A stretch of 64,000 bases of DNA from Salinarimonas rosea DSM 21201 (GCF_000429045.1 NZ_KE386841.1:39666-103665); one strand, 5' to 3'; shown: positions 16,922 through 26,938, numbered from the stretch's first letter. A program made the numbers and translations. The notes: generated by a model from the sequence alone, not told the origin.

Positions 16922-18199
16922 ATGCCGGACCGCGATCCCGCACCCCTCGACACCACCTCGATCCCCCGCGCCCGCATGCCCGACCTCACGCTGAGCTTCC
17001 TCGCGGAGGGCTACGACTTCATCCGCGAGCACTGCGCGTATCACGGCTCCGACGCGTTCGAGGCGCGGCTGCTCGGGCGCAGGACCGTGTTCTGCTACGG
17101 GGAGGAGGCGGCGCGGATGTTCTACGAGCCGGGGCGATTCACCCGGCGCGGGGCGGTGCCGAGCTTCGCCTTCAAGCTCCTGCAGGACGAGGGCTCGGTC
17201 GCGACCCTCGACGGCGAGGCGCACCGCGCCCGCAAGGCGCTGTTCATGTCCTTCATGACACCGGTGCGGCTCGATGCCGTCGCCGACGCCGCCGCCTCCC
17301 GCCTGCGCGACCGCCTCGCCGCCTATCCAGACGGCGCCGCGCTGCACGACGTCGTGCGCGACGTGCTCTGCCGGGTCGCCTGCGACTGGGTCGGGGTGCC
17401 GGCGTCGCCGGACGAGGTCGCGAGCCTCGCGGAGGAGGCGGGCGCGATGATCGACGAGGCGGGCTCCGTCGGCCCGGCGAACTGGATCGCGCGCCTGCGG
17501 CGGCATCGGTCGGAGGAGATGCTCGCCCATCTCGCCCGCGAGGCGCGGGCGGGGCGCCTCGAGCTGCCGGAGGGCAGCCCGGCCGCGGCCTTCGTGGCCT
17601 GGCGCGGGCCGGACGGCGCGCCGCTGGACGATGCGGTGGTGGCGGTCGAGCTCCTCAACCTGATCCGCCCGATTGTCGCGATCGCCCGCTTCGTCACGTT
17701 CGCGGCTCTGGCGCTCCACGAGCATCCCGCGGCGCGCGAGGCGATCCGCGCACACGAGGAGGGCCAGCTCGGCCGTTTCGTCTCGGAGGTGCGGCGCACG
17801 ACGCCGTTCTTCCCGGCGATCGCCGGGCGCGTGCGCACGCCCTTCGCGTGGCGGGGGCGCGCCTTCGAGGAGGGCGAGCTCGTGGTGCTCGATCTCTACG
17901 GCACCGACCGCGATCCGCGCCTGTGGCGCGACGCGGCGCGCTTCGACCCGGCGCGCTTCCACGGACGCGAGCCCGGCGCCTACGACCTGATCCCGCAGGG
18001 CGGCGGCGACCCGTTCTCGGGCCATCGCTGCGCCGGGGAATGGCTGACGATCGTGGTGATGGAGGCGATGACGGCCGTCCTCGCCCGCGAGGCCGTCTGG
18101 CGGGTGCCGGAGCAGGACCTCTCCGTGAGCCTCACGGACATGCCCGCGCTGCCGAAGAGCGGGCTCGTGCTCGCCGACGTGCGCCTGGAGGCCGGCTGA
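16922..18199 (+). CDS. CYP152-type fatty-acid peroxygenase P450
   Basis: Cytochrome P450 of 425 residues that aligns well with the CYP152 family (P450 BS-beta, SP-alpha, OleT). These enzymes use hydrogen peroxide to hydroxylate or decarboxylate fatty acids without a redox partner. Diagnostic points: LIRPIVAIARF with the substrate-carboxylate Arg249-Pro250, ALHEHP, LDLYGTDRDPRLW, and the heme loop IPQGGGDPFSGHRCAGEW with Cys370. The position equal to Gln85 of BS-beta and His85 of OleT is Ala94 (GSVATLDG), which is unusual. The ATG follows GAAGAGG. No ferredoxin or reductase gene is near, as expected for a peroxygenase. Confidence 0.9.
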   Translation: MPDRDPAPLDTTSIPRARMPDLTLSFLAEGYDFIREHCAYHGSDAFEARLLGRRTVFCYGEEAARMFYEPGRFTRRGAVPSFAFKLLQDEGSVATLDGEAHRARKALFMSFMTPVRLDAVADAAASRLRDRLAAYPDGAALHDVVRDVLCRVACDWVGVPASPDEVASLAEEAGAMIDEAGSVGPANWIARLRRHRSEEMLAHLAREARAGRLELPEGSPAAAFVAWRGPDGAPLDDAVVAVELLNLIRPIVAIARFVTFAALALHEHPAAREAIRAHEEGQLGRFVSEVRRTTPFFPAIAGRVRTPFAWRGRAFEEGELVVLDLYGTDRDPRLWRDAARFDPARFHGREPGAYDLIPQGGGDPFSGHRCAGEWLTIVVMEAMTAVLAREAVWRVPEQDLSVSLTDMPALPKSGLVLADVRLEAG

Positions 18200-18226
18200 G
18201 GCGCACGGCCCGCGGGGCGCGCGACC

Positions 18227-21200
18227 TCATTCCGCCGGAAGGCGGCGCGCGCCGGTGCCGTCACCCCGTTCCGCCGCCGCGAGCTCGGCGTCGAGCCGGG
18301 CGGCCTCCGCGGCCCGGGGCTTCGAGAAGCGGGCGAGGAGGAGGTAGGCGACGGGCGTGAGGAACAGGGTGAACAGGACGGAGAGCCCCAGCCCGCCGAC
18401 GACGACCCAGCCGAGCGCCGCGCGCGCCTCGGCGCCGGCGCCGTCCGACAGGACCAGCGGCAGGCCGCCCAGCACGGTCGAGATCAGGGTCATCATCACC
18501 GGGCGGAAGCGCACGACGGAGGCCTCGAGCGCCGCCTCGCGCACGGTCATTCCCTCGTCGCGCAGCTGGTTGGCGAACTCGACGATGAGGATGCCGTTCT
18601 TGGCCATGAGCCCGATCAGCATCACGAGGCCGATCTGGCTGTAGATGTTGAGGCTCGTCCCCGTCGCCGCCATCGCCAGCGCCGCCGCCCCGAGGCCGAA
18701 GGGCACGACGAGCATGATCACGACGCCCGATGCCACGCTCTCGAACTGCGCGGCCAGCACCAGGAGCACGATGGCGAGCGCGAAGGCGAAGGTGATGGCC
18801 ACGCCCCGCGACGTCTCCTCCAGCGCCGCCGCCTCGCCGAGGAAGGCGATCGTCTGGCCGGGCGCGAGGAGCGGCGTCGCCACCGCGCGTACCTGCTCGA
18901 TCGCCGCGCGCAGCGGCAGGTCGGCGGGCAGGCCGGCCTCCACGGTCACCGAGCGGCGCTGGCGCTCGCGCTCGAGCGAGGGCGAGACGCTCTCCTCGGT
19001 GAGGCTCGCCAGCGCCGAGAGCGGCACGAGCGCGCCGTTGTTGCCGCGCAGCAGGATCTGGGCGAGGTCGTCGGGCTGTGAGACCGCGCCCTCCGGCGTG
19101 CGCAACCGCACCTCCACCGCCCGGTCGCGGACGAAGACGTCGCCGACGCGGCGTCCGTCGAGCGCGGTCTGGAGCGCGAGCGCGACGTCAGCGGGATCGA
19201 CGCCGAGGTCGGCGGCGCGCGCCGTGTCGAGCCGGATCGAGAGCTGCGGCTGGCTGACGTCGATCGACAGCGAGGGATTCGTCAGCGCCGGCAGCTCGCG
19301 CCGCAGCGCGGAGACGAGGCCGAGGCCGGTGTCGGTGATGGCGTCGTAGTCCTCGCCGAGCACCGCGATGCGCAGGCCCTGGCCGCCGCCGCGGATGCCG
19401 AGCGAGTTCGGCGAGATGGCGCGGGCCTGGACGCCGACGATCGCGCCGAGCTTGCCGTTGATCTCGGACACGATCGCCTGCTGGCCGCGCTCGCGCTCGG
19501 CCCAGTCGACCAGCGGGGCCGCGATGAAGGCCCGGTTCGAGCGGCCCCAGGTGCCGATGACGGCGAGCACGCTCTCGATCTCGCCGGCCTCGACATAGGG
19601 CTCGAGGATCGCCTCGACCTGCGCGACCTTGCCGTCGGTATAGGCGAGCGACGCGCCCTGCGGCGCCGAGACGACGAGCAGCACGAAGCCGCGGTCCTCC
19701 GGCGGCGTCAGCTCCTCGGGCAGGCTCGACCAGGCGATCCAGGCGGCGACGCCGAAGAGCGCGCACACGGTCAGCACGACGAGCGGCAGCGCGAGCGCGC
19801 GGGCGAGGAGGACGCGGTAGAGCGCCACGAACCAGCCGCCGACCGTCGCCAGCGGGTCGATCCGCCGACGCGGCGCACCGTCCGCGCTCGGCGCCTCGTC
19901 CTTCAGGAGGCGCGAGGCGAGCATGGGTGCGAGCGTGAGCGCGACGAAGGAGGAGAGCACCACGGCTGCGGCGAGCGTGAAGCCGAACTCGGCGAAGAGC
20001 CGGCCCGCCTGTCCGGGCAGGAACGAGATCGGGATGAACACGGCGGCGAGCGTCAGCGTCGTCGCGACGACCGCGAAGAAGACCTGGCGCGTGCCGAGCA
20101 CGGCGGCGGCGCGCGCGCCCATCCCCTCCGCCCGGCGGCGCTCGATGTTCTCGATCACCACGATGGCGTCGTCGACGACGATGCCCGTGGCGAGCACGAG
20201 GGCGAGCAGCGTCAGCACGTTGACGGAGAAGCCCATCAGGTAGATCGCGGCGAGCGTGCCGACGATGGCGATCGGCACGGTGACGGTGGGGATGATCGTC
20301 GCGCGCCAGGAGCGGAAGAACAGGAGGATGATCACGACGACGAGGATCGTCGCAATCACGAGGGTGCTCAGCACCTCCGCCACGGCGCTGCCGACGAAGA
20401 CGGCGTCGTCCGAGCGCACGGCGACGACGATGCCCTCGGGGAGCGAGCGGTTGAGCTCGTCCACCGTCTCGCGCACGGCGTTCGAGATGGCGATCGTGTT
20501 GGAGCTCGCCTGGCGCAGGATGCCCGCGCCGAGCCCGACGCGCCCGTCCGAGCGCAGCACCATCTCGTCGTCGGCGGGCCCGAGCGAGACGGACGCGACG
20601 TCACGGATGCGGGTGCCGCGGTCGACGAAGGTCGCCTCGATCTCGTCGACCGAGCGCGCGGCGGCGCCCGCCTCGACGAGCACGGTCGAGGACGGCATGC
20701 GCAGGTCGCCGGCCGGCGCGTCCGAGAGGACGCCGTCGAGGGCGCGGCGGACGTCGGCGATGGTGAGGCCCCGCGCGTTGAGCGCGGCGACGTCGAGTGT
20801 CACCCGGAAGACCGGCTCGCGCAGGCCGTAGGCCTGCACGTCGGCGACGCCCTCCACCGCCGCGAGCCGGTCGAAGACGAGCCGCTCGGCCAGCGCCGAC
20901 AGCTCCTCGATGGCGTGGCGGTCGGAGACGACGGCGAGGCGCAGGATCGCGTCGCCGTCCGCGTCCGCCTTCACGACCCGCGGCTCGGCGGCGTCCTCGG
21001 GGAGGCGGCCGACGATGCCGGACACGGCGTCGCGCATGTCGTTGGCGGCGATGTCGAGATCGACGCCCTCGCCGAACTCGGCGACGATGCGGCTGCGTCC
21101 CCGCGCGCTCGACGAGGACACCGAGACGAGCCCGGGCACCCGCGCCACCGCGCCCTCGACGAGGCGCGTCACCTGCGCGTCGATGGCCGCGGGCGTGGCG

Positions 21201-21379
21201 CCGGCGAACTCGGTCGTGACGGTGACGACCGGGCGGTCGACGTCGGGCAGCTCGCGCACGGACACGCCGAAGAGCGCGGCGAGGCCGGCGAGCACGATCA
21301 TCAGGCTCATCACCGCCGCGAGCGTCGGGCGGCGCACGCACAGCGAGGCGACGTCGGCGGCGCGGGAATAGGCGCTCAT
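18227..21379 (-). CDS. RND efflux permease (HAE1/AcrB type)
   Basis: Inner-membrane proton-driven RND pump subunit of about 1050 residues, the family length. The N terminus ends a first membrane helix (AAVMSLMIVLAGLAALFGV) and continues with LPDVDRPVVTVTTEF. The TM4 proton-relay Asp pair is in GIVVDDAIVVIENIERR. FLPGQAGRLFAEFGFT and the C-terminal FLTPVAYLLLAR are typical. It pairs with the adaptor gene 4 bp upstream and should form a tripartite pump with an outer-membrane factor encoded elsewhere. No regulator gene is adjacent. The substrate cannot be read. It ends convergently 27 bp from the P450 gene. Confidence 0.94.
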   Translation of the reverse strand: MSAYSRAADVASLCVRRPTLAAVMSLMIVLAGLAALFGVSVRELPDVDRPVVTVTTEFAGATPAAIDAQVTRLVEGAVARVPGLVSVSSSSARGRSRIVAEFGEGVDLDIAANDMRDAVSGIVGRLPEDAAEPRVVKADADGDAILRLAVVSDRHAIEELSALAERLVFDRLAAVEGVADVQAYGLREPVFRVTLDVAALNARGLTIADVRRALDGVLSDAPAGDLRMPSSTVLVEAGAAARSVDEIEATFVDRGTRIRDVASVSLGPADDEMVLRSDGRVGLGAGILRQASSNTIAISNAVRETVDELNRSLPEGIVVAVRSDDAVFVGSAVAEVLSTLVIATILVVVIILLFFRSWRATIIPTVTVPIAIVGTLAAIYLMGFSVNVLTLLALVLATGIVVDDAIVVIENIERRRAEGMGARAAAVLGTRQVFFAVVATTLTLAAVFIPISFLPGQAGRLFAEFGFTLAAAVVLSSFVALTLAPMLASRLLKDEAPSADGAPRRRIDPLATVGGWFVALYRVLLARALALPLVVLTVCALFGVAAWIAWSSLPEELTPPEDRGFVLLVVSAPQGASLAYTDGKVAQVEAILEPYVEAGEIESVLAVIGTWGRSNRAFIAAPLVDWAERERGQQAIVSEINGKLGAIVGVQARAISPNSLGIRGGGQGLRIAVLGEDYDAITDTGLGLVSALRRELPALTNPSLSIDVSQPQLSIRLDTARAADLGVDPADVALALQTALDGRRVGDVFVRDRAVEVRLRTPEGAVSQPDDLAQILLRGNNGALVPLSALASLTEESVSPSLERERQRRSVTVEAGLPADLPLRAAIEQVRAVATPLLAPGQTIAFLGEAAALEETSRGVAITFAFALAIVLLVLAAQFESVASGVVIMLVVPFGLGAAALAMAATGTSLNIYSQIGLVMLIGLMAKNGILIVEFANQLRDEGMTVREAALEASVVRFRPVMMTLISTVLGGLPLVLSDGAGAEARAALGWVVVGGLGLSVLFTLFLTPVAYLLLARFSKPRAAEAARLDAELAAAERGDGTGARRLPAE

Positions 21380-21383
21380 GCGC

Positions 21384-22547
21384 TCAGCTCCGCTCGCCGC
21401 CGGGGGAGACGGCGCCCGCCGGCGGCCCCTCCTTCGCGATCTCGACCTCAGCCCCGTCGCGCAGGCGCTGGACGCCCTCGAGCACGACCTGCTCGCCCGC
21501 CGAAAGCGGCGCCTCGACGAGGACGACACCGTCCGCGCGGCCGGCGAGCGCCACGCGCACCTGCGTCACCGCGCCGTCGGCGACGCGCCAGACGTAGGGG
21601 CCTTCGCGGTCCCATTGCAGCGCCTGCGCGGGCACGGCGACGCGCGACGCGCCGGGGAAGGCGAGGGTGACGGTGAAGCTCATGCCCGGCCGCAGCCGGT
21701 CGTCGGCGTTGGCGATCTCGGCGCGCACGGGGAGCGCGCGGCTGTCTGGGTCGACGCGGCTGTCGATCTCGGTCACGGTCGCCGTGAAGGTCTCGCCCGG
21801 GTAGGCGGCGGTGTGGGCGAGGACGCCGTCGCCCCGCGCGACGCGAGCGGCGAGCCGCTCGGGCACGGGAAAGCGCACGAGGATGCGGCCGCGGTCGTCC
21901 AGCGCGGCGACGGGCGTCTGCGTCGTCACGCGCTGGCCGATCTCGACCTGCGAGAGGCCGAGGCTCCCGGCGAAGGGCGCCTCCAGCGTGCGGCGCTCGA
22001 GCGCGAGCTCGGCGGCGGCGACCTGCGTGTGCGCCTCGGCGAGGGCGGCCTGCGCCTCCTCGAGCTGGACGGCGGAGGCGGAGCGGCTCTCGGCGAGGCT
22101 CTGCAGGCGCGCGGCGCGATCACGGGCGAGGTCGGCGGCGATCGTCGCACGTTCCAGCGCGATGCGCTCCGCGCGGTCGTCGAGCGACAGGAGCGGCGCG
22201 CCGGCCTCGACCCGGTCCCCGGGCGCGAAGCGCACGGCGGTGACGAGGCCGTCGTCCGGGGCGAACAGCGTCACGGAGCGCGCCGCCTCGGCGGTGCCGA
22301 TGACGTCGAGGCGCGTCTCCTCGCGCGATTGCGCGACCGATCCCACGACGACCCGGCTCGGGCCGAAGCCGCCGCGGCGGAATCCACCCGCCGCCTCGCC
22401 GGGAGCCACCTCCGGGACCGGAAGCCCGACCCGCTCGGCGAGACCGACGATCGCCGCCGGGGCTGTCGCCGGCGAGACCATCGCCCAGCCCGCGAGCGCG
22501 CCCGCGACGAGCACCAGCGCGACGAGCGCTTGCTTCCACAATGCCAT
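21384..22547 (-). CDS. RND efflux periplasmic adaptor subunit
   Basis: Membrane-fusion protein of 387 residues. It has an N-terminal membrane anchor (ALVALVLVAGALAGWAMV), barrel-sandwich halves (VTAVRFAPGDRVEAGAPLLSLD and APFAGSLGLSQVEIGQRV) around an alpha-hairpin rich in Ala, Glu and Arg, then a beta-barrel domain (LRPGMSFTVTLAFPG) and a C-terminal membrane-proximal domain. It links the RND permease to an outer-membrane channel. The permease gene follows after 4 bp, so the two form an operon. Confidence 0.93.
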   Translation of the reverse strand: MALWKQALVALVLVAGALAGWAMVSPATAPAAIVGLAERVGLPVPEVAPGEAAGGFRRGGFGPSRVVVGSVAQSREETRLDVIGTAEAARSVTLFAPDDGLVTAVRFAPGDRVEAGAPLLSLDDRAERIALERATIAADLARDRAARLQSLAESRSASAVQLEEAQAALAEAHTQVAAAELALERRTLEAPFAGSLGLSQVEIGQRVTTQTPVAALDDRGRILVRFPVPERLAARVARGDGVLAHTAAYPGETFTATVTEIDSRVDPDSRALPVRAEIANADDRLRPGMSFTVTLAFPGASRVAVPAQALQWDREGPYVWRVADGAVTQVRVALAGRADGVVLVEAPLSAGEQVVLEGVQRLRDGAEVEIAKEGPPAGAVSPGGERS

Positions 22548-22612
22548 GAGCGTCCTGCCTCGCAGCGCGGCGACTGGGGCGGCGTGCCTCCCCGCGCTGC
22601 GGGATATCTATG

Positions 22613-23050
22613 TCACGCCGGTGCGGGCCGTACCACCAGTACGGACGTCCTCGCATGCCGGACCACTCGGGCGGCATTGGGGCCGAGGAGATAGTCCTCG
22701 AGCTCCGGCCGGTGGGCGGACATCACCACGAGATCCGCCTTGGTCTCCTGCGCCCAGTGCAGGATCTCGCGGTAGATGCCGCCGTGGCCGACGATGGTCC
22801 GGTGCGGGATCTCGGCGGGGATCACGGCGGCGGTGAAGGCGTTCAACTCCTCGTGAGCGCGCGCCAGCGCCTGGCGCTCGAACCCCTCCGGGAAGAAGCC
22901 GCCGACGAGCGCCATGCCGTAGTCCGGCACGACGTTGAGCACGTGGATCGTCGCGCCGAAGGCACGGGCGTACTCCACCACCGTGTCGACGGCGCGTTGC
23001 TCCGCCTCCCGGTGGCCGAGATCGACCGCGAGCAGGATGTTCGTGTACAT
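22613..23050 (-). CDS. UspA protein associated with TAXI-TRAP transporter
   Basis: 145-residue universal stress protein, single Usp domain: NILLAVDLGHREAEQRAVD, a central IVGHGGIYREILHWAQ, and YLLGPNAARVVRHARTSVLVV near the C terminus. The Gly-rich ATP loop is only partly canonical. A very strong ribosome-binding site (AAGGAGGTG) precedes the ATG. It is 35 bp downstream of the TRAP permease on the same strand. In Halomonas, TeaD is a Usp protein that modulates the TeaABC TRAP transporter, so a similar regulatory role is a reasonable inference. Confidence 0.9.
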   Translation of the reverse strand: MYTNILLAVDLGHREAEQRAVDTVVEYARAFGATIHVLNVVPDYGMALVGGFFPEGFERQALARAHEELNAFTAAVIPAEIPHRTIVGHGGIYREILHWAQETKADLVVMSAHRPELEDYLLGPNAARVVRHARTSVLVVRPAPA

Positions 23051-23085
23051 CGTCGCACCTCCTTCGAGCTGTCGCTCCCGCGCCC

Positions 23086-25806
23086 TCAGGCGCGCGCCCC
23101 CTCGCTTCCGGCCGCGACCGTGGTCTCGCGCCCGCGCCGGTCCGCCTCCTGCCGCCTGGCGCGCCGCGACTGGGCGAGCCAGACGAGCCCGAACAGCAGC
23201 GCCGCCGGCAGGTACGACCAGGCGCGCGCCGGCTGCTCCACCGGGACCTCGACCGCCGTGATCACGACCGGGTTGTCCGGATCGTAGAAGTCGAGATGGC
23301 CGAGCGTGCGGCCGCCGGGGCTGCGCGGATCGAACGGCTCCTCCAGCAGCACCCGCTCGCCCTCGATCACGTAGACGAGCCCCGTCGCCTGCTCGAGCCG
23401 GGTCGCGGGGTCGAGAGCGGCGTCCGGCAGCGTGAAGGCGAGGGTGCGTTGCTCGACCTCGAGATCGGAGAAGCGGGGGCCGGACACGCCGATCCGGATG
23501 ATCCCGCCTTCGGGCGTGCCCGCGATCGCGTCCTCGACCTGCGCCGCCGGCAGCGGCTCGTAGGGCGGCACGATCTGGTCGATCAGGAAGCCGGGGCGCA
23601 GCAGCAGGAAGGCGACGAGCAGGAGCGCGACCGTCTCCCAGATGCGATTGCGCACCAGGAAGAACGCCTGCGTCGCCGCGGCGAAGACGAGCATCGCCGC
23701 CGTCGCCTTCAGGAAGACCCAGATGCCCTGCACCCAGCCGACGTCGATCAGGAGGAGGTTCGTGTTGAACACGAAGATGAACGGCAGCAGCACCGTGCGC
23801 AGGCTGTAGAAGAACGCCGTGAAGCCGGTCTTCAGCGGGTCGCCCCGCGACACGGCCGCCGCGGCGAAGGAGGCGAGACCGACGGGTGGCGTCACGTCCG
23901 CCATGATGCCGAAGTAGAACACGAACAGGTGCGCGGCGATGAGCGGGATGATGATGCCGTTCGCCTGCCCCAGCTCGACGATGACCGGCGCCATCAGGGT
24001 CGCCACCACGATGTAGTTCGCCGTCGTCGGCAGGCCCATGCCGAGCACGAGTGAGATCAGCGCCGTGAAGACGAGGATGAGCAGGATGTTGCCGCCCGAC
24101 AGGAACTCGACGAACTCCGCCATCACCTGCCCGATGCCGGTGAGCGTCACCGCGCCCACGATGATGCCGGCGGTTGCGGTGGCGCAGGCGATGCCGATCA
24201 TGTTGCGGGAGCCCAGGATGAGGCCCTGGGTCAGGTCGGCGACGCCCTCCCTGAAGGCGGCGCCCACCTGCGCGCCCCGCACCCTGCGGAACAGTGCCTT
24301 GAGCGGCTTCTGCGTGAGCAGGATGACGACGAGCAGCACCACCGCGTAGAAGGCCGAGAGCCCCGGCGAGCGCTGCTCGATCATCAGGAACCAGACGAGC
24401 ACGACGATCGGCAGGATGTAGTGCAGGCCGGTCTTGAGCACCTCGGTGGCGATCGGCAGCTCGAGCACCGGTGCGTCCGGATCGTCGATCTCGAGATCGG
24501 GGCCCTTCGAGGCGAGCCAGATCAGGCCGACATAGATCGCGGCCACCAGCGCCAGCAGGACGGGCGTCGACACGGACGGGAGGATCGCCTGGACGCCGCG
24601 GATCGACACGTAGACGAGCCCCGCGAGGATGACGATCGAGGCGATGGTGATGCCGGCGCGCAGGAGCGCGGTGGGCAGCGGATGGACGACGCGCTTGGGC
24701 AGCGCGGGCATGGCGTTCTTCAGGGCCTCGAGGTGCACGAGGTAGAGGAGCGCGATGTAGGAGATCACGGCCGGCAGGAAGGCGTGGGTGATCACCTCCG
24801 TGTAGGGGATGCCGACGTACTCCACCATGAGGAAGGCGGCGGCGCCCATGACGGGCGGCATGATCTGGCCGTTGACCGAGGAGGCGACCTCGACCGAGCC
24901 CGCCTTCTCGGCGGAGAAGCCGACGCGCTTCATCAGCGGGATGGTGAAGGTGCCCGTCGTCACCACGTTGGCGATGGAGGAGCCCGAGATCAGGCCCGTC
25001 ATCATCGAGGAGAGGACGGCCGCCTTCGCCGGCCCGCCGCGCAGATGGCCGAGCAGGGCGAAGGCGAGCTTGATGAAGAAGTTGCCGGCCCCCGCCTTGT
25101 CGAGCAGCGAGCCGAACAGCACGAACAGGAAGACGAAGCTCGCCGACACGCCGAGCGCGACGCCGAAGACGCCCCCGGACGTCAGCCACATCTGGTCCAT
25201 GGCGCGCGAGAACGAGGCGCCGCCCCACTGGATCACGTCGGGCAGGAAGGCGGCCGAGCCGAAGAAGACGTAGAGCAGGAAGACGATCGCGACGATCGCG
25301 AGCGGCGGTCCCAGCGCCCGGCGCGTCGCCTCGAGCAGGAGCACGAGGCCGGCTCCCGCGGCGGCGAGGTCCGCCGTCGTCGGCAGGCCCGGGCGCGCGG
25401 AGATCTCGCGGTAGAAGATGAAGATGTAGAGCGCGCAATACGTCGCCGCCGCCGCCAGCACGAGATCCAGGATCGGGATGCGGTCGCGCGGCGAGCGCGA
25501 GAAGGCCGGATAGGCGCAATAGGCGAGGAACAGCGCGAAGCCGAGGTGGATCGGCCGGATCTGCGCGTCGTTCAGCACCAGCGGCAGCCCCGTGAGCTGC
25601 GACGCCAGGAACGGCAGCGGCGAGGCGATGTAGAGCTGGAACAGCGCCCAGGCGAGGGCGATGCCGGTGACCGCGAGCCCGATCGGCCCGCGCGGGTTGC
25701 GGGCGCCGGTATCCGCCTTGGCGACGAGATCGTCGAGCTCGCGCTTGGAGGGACCATCGCTCCCCGAGGGACCTCCGCTCGCGGCCGTCCTGGTCTCGTC
25801 GGTCAT
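23086..25806 (-). CDS. TRAP transporter fused permease (4TM/12TM), with DUF3394 tail
   Basis: Fused small and large membrane subunits of a TAXI-type TRAP importer, about 906 residues. The N-terminal about 200 residues hold the DctQ-like helices. The DctM-like part follows with LLDKAGAGNFFIKLAFALLG, GLISGSSIANVVTTGTFTIP and LGMGLPTTANYIVVATL. The last about 190 residues are a DUF3394-type extension ending in one more helix. The ATG at 25806 has GAGG 8 nt upstream; a GTG four codons earlier is less likely. Uptake is driven by an ion gradient with the TAXI binding protein encoded upstream. The substrate is unknown; related systems carry dicarboxylates or other organic acids. Confidence 0.94.
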   Translation of the reverse strand: MTDETRTAASGGPSGSDGPSKRELDDLVAKADTGARNPRGPIGLAVTGIALAWALFQLYIASPLPFLASQLTGLPLVLNDAQIRPIHLGFALFLAYCAYPAFSRSPRDRIPILDLVLAAAATYCALYIFIFYREISARPGLPTTADLAAAGAGLVLLLEATRRALGPPLAIVAIVFLLYVFFGSAAFLPDVIQWGGASFSRAMDQMWLTSGGVFGVALGVSASFVFLFVLFGSLLDKAGAGNFFIKLAFALLGHLRGGPAKAAVLSSMMTGLISGSSIANVVTTGTFTIPLMKRVGFSAEKAGSVEVASSVNGQIMPPVMGAAAFLMVEYVGIPYTEVITHAFLPAVISYIALLYLVHLEALKNAMPALPKRVVHPLPTALLRAGITIASIVILAGLVYVSIRGVQAILPSVSTPVLLALVAAIYVGLIWLASKGPDLEIDDPDAPVLELPIATEVLKTGLHYILPIVVLVWFLMIEQRSPGLSAFYAVVLLVVILLTQKPLKALFRRVRGAQVGAAFREGVADLTQGLILGSRNMIGIACATATAGIIVGAVTLTGIGQVMAEFVEFLSGGNILLILVFTALISLVLGMGLPTTANYIVVATLMAPVIVELGQANGIIIPLIAAHLFVFYFGIMADVTPPVGLASFAAAAVSRGDPLKTGFTAFFYSLRTVLLPFIFVFNTNLLLIDVGWVQGIWVFLKATAAMLVFAAATQAFFLVRNRIWETVALLLVAFLLLRPGFLIDQIVPPYEPLPAAQVEDAIAGTPEGGIIRIGVSGPRFSDLEVEQRTLAFTLPDAALDPATRLEQATGLVYVIEGERVLLEEPFDPRSPGGRTLGHLDFYDPDNPVVITAVEVPVEQPARAWSYLPAALLFGLVWLAQSRRARRQEADRRGRETTVAAGSEGARA

Positions 25807-25863
25807 CGCACGCCTCACGCCGGCGACGCGCGGGCGAGCCGACGTCGCGATGGAATCGGGAGA

Positions 25864-25906
25864 CGCCGTCCCCCGGTGAGCCCGTGCGGGCTCCCGGGGG
25901 GCGGCG
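25864..25906 (-). terminator. Long hairpin between TAXI binding protein and TRAP permease genes
   Basis: A nearly perfect 20-bp stem: arm 25864-25884 pairs with 25887-25906, with a T bulge at 25877, one G-U pair and a 2-nt loop. It lies in the 142-bp gap after the binding-protein gene. There is no T-tract, so partial termination or protection of the upstream mRNA 3' end is more likely than full termination. Such structures allow more binding protein than permease. Confidence 0.6.
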
Positions 25907-25948
25907 GTGTCGCTCAGGCCCGGGAATGCGAGGCCCGACGAAGGCCGC

Positions 25949-26938
25949 TCACTGGAGCCAGCCGCGCTCGCGGTAGTACCGCTCCGCGCCCGGATGCAGC
26001 GGGGCGGAGAGGCCGCTCGAGATCATGGTCTCGGGATCCAGGTTGGCGAGCGCCGGGTGGAGCGCCGTGAAGTCCTCGAAGTTGTCGAAGACCGACTTCA
26101 CCAGCGTGTACACGGCCTCCTCGGAGACGTCCGCTGAGGTGACGAAGGTCGCGCCGACGCCGAAGGTCTCGGTCGGCTCGTCCGTTCCCGGGTAGAGGCC
26201 ACCGGGGACCTCGGCCTTGAAGTAGTACGGGAACTCCTCGACGAGCGCGTCGACGTAGTCCCCCGTGACGTCCACGAGCACGGCGTCGCAGGTGGCGGTG
26301 GCCTCCTGGATCGAGCCGTTCGGGTGGCCGACGCTGTAGACGAAGGCGTCGATGTTGTTGTCGCACAGGGCGGCCGACTGCTCGGCCGGCGCGAGCTCGG
26401 AGGCGAGCGCGAACGTGTCGTTCGTCCAGCCCTTGCGCTCCATCAGGATGTCCATGATGGCGCGCTGGCCGGAGCCGGGGTTGCCGATGTTGACGCGCTT
26501 GCCCTCGAGATCGTCGAAGTGATCGATGCCGGCCTCGGCGCGGGCGAGCACGTTGAAGGGCTCGGGATGCAGCGAGAAGACCGAGCGCAGGTTCTCCTGC
26601 GCGCCCTGCTCGGCGAAGCGGCCCTCGCCGCTGAACGCCTGATAGTGGACGTCGGACTGCGCCACGCCGAAGTCGAGGTCGCCGCCGCGGATGGCGTTGA
26701 CGTTGTAGACCGAGCCGCCGGTCGATTCGACCGAGCAGCGGATGCCGTGGTCGCGGCGGGTCTGGTTCATCAGGCGGCAGATCGCGCCGCCGACCGGGTA
26801 GTAGACGCCGGTGACGCCGCCAGTGCCGATCGAGACGAATTGCTGCTGCTGGGCGGCGGCGCCGGTCGACGCGCCGCCGATCGCGAGCGCCATCGTGGCG
26901 GCAGCCAGCGTCGTCTTCAGGGCGAATTGTGCGTGCAT
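25949..26938 (-). CDS. TAXI-family TRAP solute-binding protein
   Basis: Periplasmic binding protein of 329 residues. A signal peptide ([19 protein letters not shown], cut near GAAAQ) is followed by [25 protein letters not shown], the classic TAXI opening. [19 protein letters not shown] and a late [12 protein letters not shown] are also typical. It binds the substrate and delivers it to the fused permease encoded 142 bp downstream. The start at 26938 gives a standard signal peptide; GGAG lies about 10 nt upstream. Divergent from the SDR/DenD gene pair, which may act on the imported compound. Confidence 0.94.
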   Translation of the reverse strand: MHAQFALKTTLAAATMALAIGGASTGAAAQQQQFVSIGTGGVTGVYYPVGGAICRLMNQTRRDHGIRCSVESTGGSVYNVNAIRGGDLDFGVAQSDVHYQAFSGEGRFAEQGAQENLRSVFSLHPEPFNVLARAEAGIDHFDDLEGKRVNIGNPGSGQRAIMDILMERKGWTNDTFALASELAPAEQSAALCDNNIDAFVYSVGHPNGSIQEATATCDAVLVDVTGDYVDALVEEFPYYFKAEVPGGLYPGTDEPTETFGVGATFVTSADVSEEAVYTLVKSVFDNFEDFTALHPALANLDPETMISSGLSAPLHPGAERYYRERGWLQ

